Part shown: positions 1 through 4,619 of the stretch, piece by piece | Numbering within the stretch: the stretch's first letter is position 1 | How the letters are laid out: the number at the start of each line of letters is the position of its first letter | NCBI GenBank assembly: GCA_947451445.1 | Contig: CANFZJ010000173.1 | Coordinates: 1-6,783, forward strand | DNA: 6,783 nt | Reading direction: 5' to 3' | From: Comamonadaceae bacterium | GTDB lineage: Bacteria > Pseudomonadota > Gammaproteobacteria > Burkholderiales > Burkholderiaceae_C | The notes under the pieces: generated by a model | Seen by the model: only the letters and a program-made list of their open reading frames with translations | What the model was told of the DNA's origin: nothing | The model's database searches: none | Program-made: the position numbers and the translations under genes

Positions 1-81
1 CGCTTCTGCGCCGAGCAGACGCTGACGGTGAACACCACGGCGGCGGGCGGCAATGCGGCGCTGCTGGCGGCGATGCCTTAA
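1..81 (+). CDS. putA: Bifunctional proline dehydrogenase / P5C dehydrogenase PutA, C-terminal end (partial)
   Basis: The window opens inside a plus-strand reading frame that runs in frame 1 to a TAA at 79-81 and encodes 26 residues. The tail contains the stretch VNTTAAGGNAALLAAMP, which closely resembles the C-terminus of PutA as I recall it from enterobacteria (VNTAAAGGNASLM...). PutA oxidises proline to glutamate using FAD and NAD+ at the inner membrane face, and in some species also represses its own gene. Only the extreme end is visible, so domain content, length and any N-terminal DNA-binding domain cannot be judged. A strong terminator starts two bases after the stop, so this is the last gene of its transcript. 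The identification rests on a short but distinctive stretch. Confidence 0.8.
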   Translation, partial: RFCAEQTLTVNTTAAGGNAALLAAMP

Positions 82-82
82 G

Positions 83-122
83 GCAAAGCCCCCTTTTTTC
101 GAAGGGGGCTTTGCGGGTTTTT
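83..122 (+). terminator. Intrinsic terminator after putA
   Basis: A perfect 13-bp stem pairs 83-95 (GCAAAGCCCCCTT) with 102-114, around a six-base loop. It is followed by GGG and a five-T run (118-122). It starts just after the putA stop codon and separates that gene from the AT-rich regulatory region downstream. Confidence 0.9.
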
Positions 123-138
123 CGCAGTGTCGAAATAA

Positions 139-171
139 TTTACATATTGTTAAATGTTGTTTACATTGTTA
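139..171 (+). repeat. Candidate activator-binding repeats (upstream activating sequence)
   Basis: Two near-identical direct repeats are present: TTTACATATTGTTA at 139-152 and TTTACATTGTTA at 160-171. A small inverted repeat, AATGT-N5-ACATT, lies at 153-167. They sit about 80-110 bp upstream of the proposed -24 element, where enhancer-binding proteins of sigma-54 promoters usually bind. The region is AT-rich, so chance similarity is possible. The binding protein is not identified; the PrsR-type regulator of PEP-CTERM systems is the obvious candidate. Confidence 0.35.
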
Positions 172-207
172 GCGTGTGCCTCGTACTTTCAAAGAGAATT
201 AAATTTC

Positions 208-220
208 TAAGACATTGATT
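208..220 (-). promoter_or_regulatory. Candidate IHF binding site
   Basis: Positions 208-220 (TAAGACATTGATT) match the reverse complement of the IHF consensus (WATCAA-N4-TTR) at every specified base, with AT-rich DNA on the side where IHF sites usually have it. The site lies between the candidate activator repeats and the sigma-54 element, the usual place for IHF to bend DNA so that the activator can reach the polymerase. The AT-rich background raises the chance of a random match. Confidence 0.45.
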
Positions 221-249
221 TTATTGGTAGTTTTTAATATATTTGGAAG

Positions 250-265
250 TGGCACGAAGCGTGCT
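250..265 (+). promoter_or_regulatory. Sigma-54 (RpoN) -24/-12 promoter for the PEP-CTERM gene
   Basis: TGGCACG-AAGC-GTGCT matches the RpoN consensus TGGCACG-N4-TTGCW except that the first T of the -12 element is G. The invariant GG (251-252) and GC (263-264) are separated by exactly 10 bases, as required. Transcription would start near 276, leaving a leader of about 80 nt. No convincing sigma-70 pair was found in the same interval. PEP-CTERM genes are known in some betaproteobacteria to depend on RpoN and the PrsK/PrsR two-component system, which fits. Confidence 0.65.
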
Positions 266-310
266 TTATGTAACTGACTGGGCAGCTTGGTGGATACAAA
301 CTATCGATGA

Positions 311-350
311 AGCCTTTGTCCACAGTTCATAAGTTCCATTGTTAAAGGCT
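311..350 (+). promoter_or_regulatory. Leader hairpin overlapping the ribosome binding site
   Basis: AGCCTTT at 311-317 is an exact complement of AAAGGCT at 344-350. The right arm contains the likely Shine-Dalgarno AAAGG (344-348), nine bases before the ATG at 358, so pairing would hide the ribosome binding site. The stem is only 7 bp with a 26-base loop, so stability is modest. A 12-codon open frame (ATG 307, TAA 343-345) runs across the left arm and loop and ends on the right arm. Whether either element works is unknown. Confidence 0.3.
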
Positions 351-357
351 ACTCAAA

Positions 358-1107
358 ATGAAAAAATTCCTCGCCCCACTGCTGGTTGCCACTGCTCTGA
401 TGGCCGGCCACACCTCCAGCCAAGCCACCCTGTACACCACCAGCTACGGCGTGGATGCAGGCTCTCCCAGCAGCTGCGATGACTGCTTCTCCGGCCAATG
501 GAACTTCTCCGGCACCGGCCAAAGCATCAACTACTTCGGCACCACCTACACCGGTGCTTTCGTGGGCTCCAACGGCTACCTGACCTTTGGTGCCGGTGCT
601 AGCAATTATTCGCCCGAGCCCCTGAACACCCAGGCAATTGCTCCGATGATCGCAGCCCTGTTCACCGACCTGGATTCGCGCAGCGACGCTGCCTCCAACG
701 TCTACATCGACACCAGCGTGGCCGGCCAGATCGTTGCCACCTGGGTAGATATGGGCCATTTCAGCCAAAACTACAGCGTGCGCAGCACCTTCCAGATCGT
801 GCTGCGTTCCGACCAGTACGCCATTGCCTCCGGCGAAGGCCAGATCGGCTTCTTCTACGACTCCGTGACCGATGGCAGCAGCGCTTCTGCTGGCTTTGGC
901 GATGGCTTGGCCGCCATCAATGACGGTGAAGTGGCTTTCCAAAGCCAGGCTGCTGCTAGCCTGCTGAGCAACAGCGCAGCCCGTTGGTACAACCTGAACA
1001 ACGGCGTGGCTGTTGTGGCCAACACCGTTCCTGAGCCAAGCTCTTTGGCCCTGTTGGGTCTGGGCCTGGTCGGTTTGGCTGCTGCACGCCGCCGCCGCGC
1101 TAAGTAA
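358..1107 (+). CDS. Secreted PEP-CTERM protein with NIDO-like domain
   Basis: This 249-residue protein has a Sec signal peptide (residues 1-23, MKKFLAP then a hydrophobic core ending near SSQA). Its C-terminus is a classic PEP-CTERM sorting signal: VPEPSS at 224-229, a hydrophobic helix to about 243, then RRRR at 244-247. Exosortase (EpsH/XrtA type) is expected to cut near the PEP motif and release or anchor the protein outside the inner membrane, often together with exopolysaccharide. The middle, about 55-200, resembles NIDO-type extracellular domains: VGSNGYLTFG (69-78), IAPMIAALFTDLD (94-106), a VATWVDM strand (126-132) and STFQIVLRSD (143-152). The only cysteines form a CDDC motif (40-43). 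AAAGG lies nine bases before the start. It is monocistronic, with a sigma-54-type promoter before it and a terminator after it. The exact function is unknown; a role in biofilm or floc matrix is inferred from the family. Confidence 0.88.
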   Translation: MKKFLAPLLVATALMAGHTSSQATLYTTSYGVDAGSPSSCDDCFSGQWNFSGTGQSINYFGTTYTGAFVGSNGYLTFGAGASNYSPEPLNTQAIAPMIAALFTDLDSRSDAASNVYIDTSVAGQIVATWVDMGHFSQNYSVRSTFQIVLRSDQYAIASGEGQIGFFYDSVTDGSSASAGFGDGLAAINDGEVAFQSQAAASLLSNSAARWYNLNNGVAVVANTVPEPSSLALLGLGLVGLAAARRRRAK

Positions 1108-1124
1108 GCGGGTTCGCGTAACCT

Positions 1125-1152
1125 AAAGGGGTGCTTCGGCACCCCTTTTTTT
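1125..1152 (+). terminator. Intrinsic terminator after the PEP-CTERM gene
   Basis: The stem GGGGTGC (1128-1134) / GCACCCC (1139-1145) is closed by a stable TTCG tetraloop. It is extended by AAA/TTT pairing (1125-1127 with 1146-1148) and ends in a run of seven Ts (1146-1152). It isolates the PEP-CTERM gene from rluE. Confidence 0.92.
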
Positions 1153-1185
1153 ATGGCCGATGGGGTTTGCCCGGCCGCCTTGCCC

Positions 1186-1725
1186 ATGTCCAAAATCGTT
1201 CTTTTCAACAAACCCTTCAACGTACTCACCCAGTTCCGCCCCGACGGTGACCGGCCCACGCTGGCCGACTTCATCCGGGACCCCAGCCTGCGTGTAGCCG
1301 GGCGGCTGGACCGCGACTCAGAAGGCCTGCTGCTGCTGACCGACGACGGCGTGCTCAACGCGCGCATTACCCAGCCCCGGCAAAAGCAGTTCAAAACCTA
1401 CTGGGTGCAGGTGGACGGCCTGCCGACCGACGCCGCGCTGGCCGCGCTGCGCCAGGGCGTGCTGCTGAACGACGGCATGACCCTGCCCGCGCATGCGGAG
1501 CAGATCGACGCGCCACCCAACCTGTGGCCGCGCACACCGCCGGTGCGCTTCCGGGCGCTGCTGCCCACGTCGTGGCTGCAAATCCGCATTTGCGAAGGCC
1601 GCAACCGCCAGGTGCGGCGCATGACGGCGGCGGTGGGCCTGCCCACGCTGCGGCTGGTGCGGGTACAGATTGGCGATTACCGGTTGGGTGGTCTGCAGCC
1701 AGGTGAGTGGAAAATAGGCCTCTAG
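1186..1725 (+). CDS. rluE: 23S rRNA pseudouridine(2457) synthase RluE
   Basis: This is a 179-residue member of the RsuA/RluB/E/F family, which isomerises a uridine in rRNA to pseudouridine. The catalytic motif AGRLDRDSEGLLLLTDDG lies at 38-55 with the nucleophilic Asp at 42. Family motifs ILFNKP-like IVLFNKP (4-10), LNDGMTLPA (94-102) and EGRNRQVRRMTAAVGLPTLRL (137-157) follow. There is no N-terminal S4 domain. That, together with the close match through PTSWLQI...GEW, points to RluE (U2457 in E. coli) rather than RsuA, RluB or RluF. An in-frame ATG at 1153 lies immediately after the T-run of the upstream terminator and would add 11 unconserved residues, so the ATG at 1186 is preferred, although its Shine-Dalgarno is weak. 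The last codons (KIGL and the TAG) overlap an intergenic repeat at 1711-1757. No clear promoter was found. Confidence 0.9.
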   Translation: MSKIVLFNKPFNVLTQFRPDGDRPTLADFIRDPSLRVAGRLDRDSEGLLLLTDDGVLNARITQPRQKQFKTYWVQVDGLPTDAALAALRQGVLLNDGMTLPAHAEQIDAPPNLWPRTPPVRFRALLPTSWLQIRICEGRNRQVRRMTAAVGLPTLRLVRVQIGDYRLGGLQPGEWKIGL

Positions 1726-1757
1726 CGCATATACCACCTGCGCTGTAAGCTATAAAT
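1711..1757 (+). repeat. Short interspersed palindromic repeat, copy A
   Basis: This copy contains AAATAGGC, CTAGCGC, ATACC, CTGCGC and AGCTATAAAT in that order. The reverse complement of 6659-6705 has the same blocks in the same order and spacing, so the two are related copies in opposite orientation. The two GCGC blocks form a degenerate hairpin. I recall similar AGCTA/AGCGC elements scattered widely in Comamonadaceae genomes, but this cannot be checked here. The element starts inside rluE and provides its stop codon. Confidence 0.6.
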
Positions 1758-1782
1758 TACATAGCATTTACCTGTCGAGTCT

Positions 1783-1788
1783 ATACTG
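1783..1788 (+). promoter_or_regulatory. Possible sigma-70 -10 box for the patatin gene
   Basis: TATACT at 1783-1788 is one base from the TATAAT consensus and would start transcription near 1795, about 22 bases before the chosen ATG. No good -35 is present at 16-18 bp spacing (the TTACAT at 1757-1762 is 20 bp away), so this is a weak call. Confidence 0.3.
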
Positions 1789-1816
1789 CACTGCAACATG
1801 ATTGAAAGCGTTTGGT

Positions 1817-2953
1817 ATGCAAAATTCTGCCGTTCCGTATCCTGAAAACTGCACCCTGGTGCTGCAAGGCGGTGGGGCCTTGGGGGCGTACCAGGCGGGG
1901 GTGTACGAGGCGCTGGACGCCCACGGCATCGCGCCCGACTGGGTGGCGGGGGTGTCCATCGGGGCTATCAACGCGGCCATCATCGCGGGCAACCCCCGGG
2001 GCCAGCGGGTGGCCCGGCTGAAGGAGTTTTGGGAGGGCGTGTCGTCCCAGCTGCTGGTGCCCGCGCCGCCTGCGCAGTGGGGCGTGCAGGCGCGGGAGAT
2101 GGCCAACGAGGCCAGTGCCACCTGGGTGTCCATGTTTGGCGTGCCCGGGTTCTTCAGCCCGCGTATGCCAGCGGCCCAGTTCCAGCCGCAGGGGTCGCTG
2201 GCGGCGCTGGGTATTTACGACACCGAGCCCCTGCGCAAGACGCTGCTGAAGCTGGTGGACTTTGACCGTATCAACAGCCCTGGTGGCGACCCGGTACGCC
2301 TGTCTGTGGGCGCGGTGAACGTGACCAGCGGCAACTTCGCCTACTTTGATTCAACCGACGCCAGCAAGCCGTTGGGCCCGCAGCACATCATGGCCAGCGG
2401 CGCGCTGCCGCCGGGTTTTTCCCCCGTAGAGGTGGACGGCCAGTTTTACTGGGACGGTGGGCTGGTGTCCAACACCCCGCTGCAGTATGTGATCGACCAG
2501 CCCACGCTGCAGGACACGCTGGTGTTTCAGGTGGACCTGTTCAGCGCCCAGGGCCGCATGCCGCGCAACCTGAACGAGGTGGCCGAGCGGGGCAAGGACA
2601 TCCAGTTTGCCAGCCGCACCCGCTTCAACACCGACCTGGTGGCCACCCAGCAAAAGCTGGCCAGCGCTGCCCAGAAGCTGGCCGCCAAGCTGCCCCCCGA
2701 GTTCGCCAACGACCCCGACCTGCAGCAGCTGCTGAACGCCGGGTCCGCCGCCGCGCTGACCGTGGTGCACCTGATCCACCGCAGCAAACACTACGAAACC
2801 CAGTCCAAAGACTACGAATTCTCCCGCGCCACCGTGCGCGAACACTGGGCCGCGGGCTACGCCGACGTGCAGCGCAGCCTGGCCGACCCGCGCTGGACCG
2901 ACCGCTGCCGCTCGCAGGTCGGCATCAGCGTGCTGGACCTGACCAAGCCTTAG
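1817..2953 (+). CDS. Patatin-like phospholipase family protein
   Basis: This 378-residue protein is expected to be a cytoplasmic Ser-Asp lipid acyl hydrolase. The glycine-rich oxyanion-hole motif QGGGALGAYQAGV lies at 17-29, the nucleophile elbow GVSIG at 45-49 (Ser47), and the catalytic Asp in YWDGG at 211-215 (Asp213). The C-terminal part, from about 225, includes HRSKHYETQSKDYEFSR (321-337) and resembles the domain usually labelled DUF3734 in such proteins. There is no signal peptide or membrane segment. The start at ATG 1817 has a GAAAG-like ribosome site about 8 bases upstream; a TTG at 1802 is the in-frame alternative, adding five residues. The substrate is unknown, but membrane phospholipid or storage-polymer lipid turnover is typical of the family. 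The 3' end overlaps the convergent nitronate monooxygenase gene by 29 bp, and no terminator was seen. Confidence 0.88.
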   Translation: MQNSAVPYPENCTLVLQGGGALGAYQAGVYEALDAHGIAPDWVAGVSIGAINAAIIAGNPRGQRVARLKEFWEGVSSQLLVPAPPAQWGVQAREMANEASATWVSMFGVPGFFSPRMPAAQFQPQGSLAALGIYDTEPLRKTLLKLVDFDRINSPGGDPVRLSVGAVNVTSGNFAYFDSTDASKPLGPQHIMASGALPPGFSPVEVDGQFYWDGGLVSNTPLQYVIDQPTLQDTLVFQVDLFSAQGRMPRNLNEVAERGKDIQFASRTRFNTDLVATQQKLASAAQKLAAKLPPEFANDPDLQQLLNAGSAAALTVVHLIHRSKHYETQSKDYEFSRATVREHWAAGYADVQRSLADPRWTDRCRSQVGISVLDLTKP

Positions 2954-3998
2954 CTCCGTTCTGGAACCCCTGCGCCAGTGCGTAGGTCAGCTCTGCCGCC
3001 GACACCGCCCGGCAGCCGCTGGTGTTCTGGCCTGCCCATAGCGGTGAAAAGTCGCCTTGCCCCAAGCGTTCTGCCTCGGCGCGCAGCGGGGCCATGGCGC
3101 TGGTCGCCAAGGGGAAGTCGGGGGCATCCGGGTGGATCGCCCCCAGTTCGCGCATGGCCCGGTTCACCATGCCGCGCGCCGGGCGGCCGGTGAACAGGTT
3201 GGTCAATGCCGTGTGCTGCGCCGCGTTCGACTGCAGCGCGGCCCGGTGCACGGCGCTGGTGCTGGCTTCATCGCACAGCAGATAGGCGGTCCCCACCTGC
3301 ACCCCGGCTGCGCCCAGCGCCATGGCCGCAGCTACACCCCGTGCGTCGGCAATGCCGCCAGCGGCGACCACCGGCACCTGCACCGCCCGCACGATTTGCG
3401 GCAGCAGCGCCAAGCTACCCAGCTGGCGTGTCAGGTCGGTGGATAAAAAGTGGCCCCGGTGGCCGCCCGCCTCCAGCCCCTGGGCAATGATGGCGTCCAC
3501 CCCGCGCGCCTGCAGCCACAGGGCCTCGTCCACCGTGGTGGCCGACGCCAGCACCTTGGCCCCCCAGCTGCGCACCTGCTCCAGCAGCGCGGGCGCGGGC
3601 AGGCCGAAGTGAAAGCTCACCACCGGCGGGCGAAACGCCTGCAGCACGGCCGCCGCTTCGGGGGTAAACGGCGCGCGGCCCGGCCCGGCGGGGATGTTGG
3701 CCACGTCTACGCCATGCTCCTGGTAATACGGTGCCAGGCGGGCGCGCCAGGCGGCTTCGCGTGCGGCATCCGGTGCGGGCGGTACGTGGCAGAAAAAGTT
3801 GACGTTGTAGGGGCGGCTGGTCTGGGCGCGGATCTTCTCCAACTCGTCGCGCAGCACGTCCAGCCCCAGCATGGCGGCCGGCAGCGAACCCAGGCCACCC
3901 GCGTTGCACACGGCAACCGCCATGGCGCTGCCTTGCACGCCCGCCATCGGGGCCTGGACCAGTGGCAGCTGCGTGCCCAACAGGGTAGAGAGGTGCAT
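2925..3998 (-). CDS. Nitronate monooxygenase (2-nitropropane dioxygenase family)
   Basis: This 357-residue FMN-dependent TIM-barrel enzyme is expected to oxidise toxic alkyl nitronates such as propionate 3-nitronate. The class I signatures are present in order: LVQAPMAG near the N-terminus (13-20), GGLGSLPAAML (34-44), VVSFHFGLP (126-134), QGLEAGGHRGHF (173-184, with His180 and His183 as candidate catalytic residues), VPVVAAGGIADARG (208-221) and GAAGVQVGTAYLLCDEA (229-245), which bind FMN phosphate. The C-terminus (FSPLWAGQNTSGCR, 317-330) is also typical of the family. The ATG at 3998 begins right at the conserved N-terminus. An ATG at 4043 would add 15 unconserved residues, so it is not chosen. 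The gene faces away from the buf operon, sharing a 143-bp divergent intergenic region, and converges on the patatin gene. Related flavoenzymes include NADH:quinone reductases, so the natural substrate is uncertain. Confidence 0.9.
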   Translation of the reverse strand: MHLSTLLGTQLPLVQAPMAGVQGSAMAVAVCNAGGLGSLPAAMLGLDVLRDELEKIRAQTSRPYNVNFFCHVPPAPDAAREAAWRARLAPYYQEHGVDVANIPAGPGRAPFTPEAAAVLQAFRPPVVSFHFGLPAPALLEQVRSWGAKVLASATTVDEALWLQARGVDAIIAQGLEAGGHRGHFLSTDLTRQLGSLALLPQIVRAVQVPVVAAGGIADARGVAAAMALGAAGVQVGTAYLLCDEASTSAVHRAALQSNAAQHTALTNLFTGRPARGMVNRAMRELGAIHPDAPDFPLATSAMAPLRAEAERLGQGDFSPLWAGQNTSGCRAVSAAELTYALAQGFQNGAKAWSGPAR

Positions 3999-4141
3999 GG
4001 CGGTGTTCCCGGCAAAGTTTTTAAATAAATAAGCGCACGGCATGTAAGAAAAACCGGGCTGGGCGGACTACTTCACAGCAAGGACGATACAACAGTGTCC
4101 AAGCTGATTTGACCCCCCTTCAACCCCTCCCGGAGATCACC
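3999..4141 (+). promoter_or_regulatory. Divergent intergenic region with candidate promoters
   Basis: This 143-bp region must hold the promoters for bufA (plus) and the nitronate monooxygenase gene (minus). On the plus strand, TGTAAG (4043-4048) followed 15 bases later by CGGAC (4064-4068) resembles the GTAA.../CG... arrangement of ECF-type promoters. Caulobacter homologues of this operon are controlled by the ECF factor SigF, as I recall. On the minus strand, TTACAT (4047-4042) and TTTAAA (4025-4020), 16 bp apart, form a weak sigma-70 pair that overlaps the plus-strand candidate. Neither is strong. A good Shine-Dalgarno for bufA, GGAG at 4132-4135, lies six bases before its ATG. Confidence 0.3.
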
Positions 4142-4453
4142 ATGACCACTACCGCTACTTCCCGCTTCGCCTCCACCGCCGTGCTGTCCCTGGCCCTGGG
4201 CGCTGCCTTCGCCATGGCCGCTGCCCCCGCTGCTGCTGCCGACATGGAAGCCAAAGAAAAGTGCTTCGGCGTCGCCATGGCTGGCAAGAACGACTGCGCC
4301 GCCGGTGCGGGCACCACCTGTGCAGGCACGTCGAAGATGGACAACCAGGCCAATTCTTGGAAGTACGTGCCCGCTGGCACCTGCGAGAAGATGAAGTCCA
4401 TGACCTCGCCCACCGGCATGGGTCAAAAAATGGCCTTTCCTGCAAAGATGTAA
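4142..4453 (+). CDS. bufA: Bufferin-1 precursor BufA (DUF2282 small Cys-rich protein)
   Basis: This 103-residue precursor has a Sec signal peptide (1-33, hydrophobic core LSLALGAAFAMAAA, cleavage probably after the Ala run before Asp34). The mature part of about 70 residues carries exactly four cysteines, Cys41, Cys52, Cys60 and Cys81, in the bufferin-1 context EKCFGVA, GKNDCA, CAGTSK and WKYVPAGTCEK. Bufferins are ribosomally made, modified peptides. The MNIO enzyme turns the two middle cysteines into thiooxazole-type heterocycles, and the exported product binds copper and protects the cell. The next genes encode the expected maturation proteins. GGAG lies six bases before ATG 4142; the in-frame TTG at 4109 has no such site. 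The C-terminal 20 residues are unusually rich in Met (84, 87, 93, 97, 103), which might add Cu(I) ligands. Homologues in Caulobacter are called gigA. Copper rather than another metal as ligand is inferred from the family. Confidence 0.9.
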   Translation: MTTTATSRFASTAVLSLALGAAFAMAAAPAAAADMEAKEKCFGVAMAGKNDCAAGAGTTCAGTSKMDNQANSWKYVPAGTCEKMKSMTSPTGMGQKMAFPAKM

Positions 4454-4619
4454 GCACACCCCCAGGCTACACACTGCGTGTTTTCGCCAACCCCCTTGCA
4501 GGGGGCGAACCCTACGGCCCGGCAAAGCCGGTTCCGTGGGCTCCCTGGGTAATACCGATGTTCTTAATACGGTGGGTAGTGCTTTCGACATCTCATACCT
4601 CTTTGAAACCCAAGTCGCC
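4454..4619 (+). promoter_or_regulatory. Structured intercistronic region between bufA and bufB
   Basis: This 166-base gap has no credible coding frame but shows nested complementarity. CCCAGG (4461-4466) can pair with CCTGGG (4544-4549), enclosing three hairpins. The first is ACAC-TGC-GTGT (4471-4481). The second pairs CCCCC/GGGGG around TTGCA (4491-4505), with TTCG (4483-4486) and CGAA (4506-4509) extending it across a bulge. The third is ACGG-c-CCGGC-AAA-GCCGG-tt-CCGT (4514-4537). A further hairpin, ACCG/CGGT (4554-4573), follows. No T-run follows any of them, so this is not a standard intrinsic terminator. It may stabilise the bufA mRNA, attenuate bufB expression or act as a processing site. 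I could not match it to a known riboswitch class. Confidence 0.4.

Noticed and set aside
215..240. TTGATT and TAATAT as a sigma-70 promoter before the PEP-CTERM gene
   Set aside because: The spacing is only 14 bp. The same TTGATT is better explained as part of the IHF consensus.
349..942. Long minus-strand open frame opposite the PEP-CTERM gene
   Set aside because: It is antisense to a well-supported gene, rich in Gly/Ala/Val with no recognisable motif; it is an artefact of GC-rich coding. The same applies to the other long antisense frames at 855-1394, 2351-2845, 3450-4028 (plus), 4692-5345 and 5201-5743.
1153..1185. Earlier ATG for rluE directly after the upstream terminator
   Set aside because: It adds 11 unconserved residues, and the ATG follows the T-run directly with only terminator sequence upstream, so no Shine-Dalgarno is possible.
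3999..4043. Earlier ATG (4043) for the nitronate monooxygenase
   Set aside because: It adds 15 residues outside the conserved N-terminus and would run through the likely promoter DNA.
4544..4557. CTGGGTAATACC resembles part of the TPP riboswitch
   Set aside because: The CTGAGA and ACCTGATC elements that define TPP riboswitches are absent.
4496..4560. Resemblance of the bufA-bufB gap to a c-di-GMP-I (GEMM) riboswitch, with GGCGAACC, GGCAAAGCC and TACCGATG blocks
   Set aside because: The spacing between blocks is too short. GCAAAGC here sits in the loop of a self-complementary hairpin rather than in the conserved ACGCAAAGC context, and the tetraloop and its receptor are missing.
4536..4619. 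Earlier GTG start for bufB, adding 28 residues
   Set aside because: The added residues do not resemble any DUF692 N-terminus and would be encoded by hairpin DNA. ATG 4620 fits the family start.
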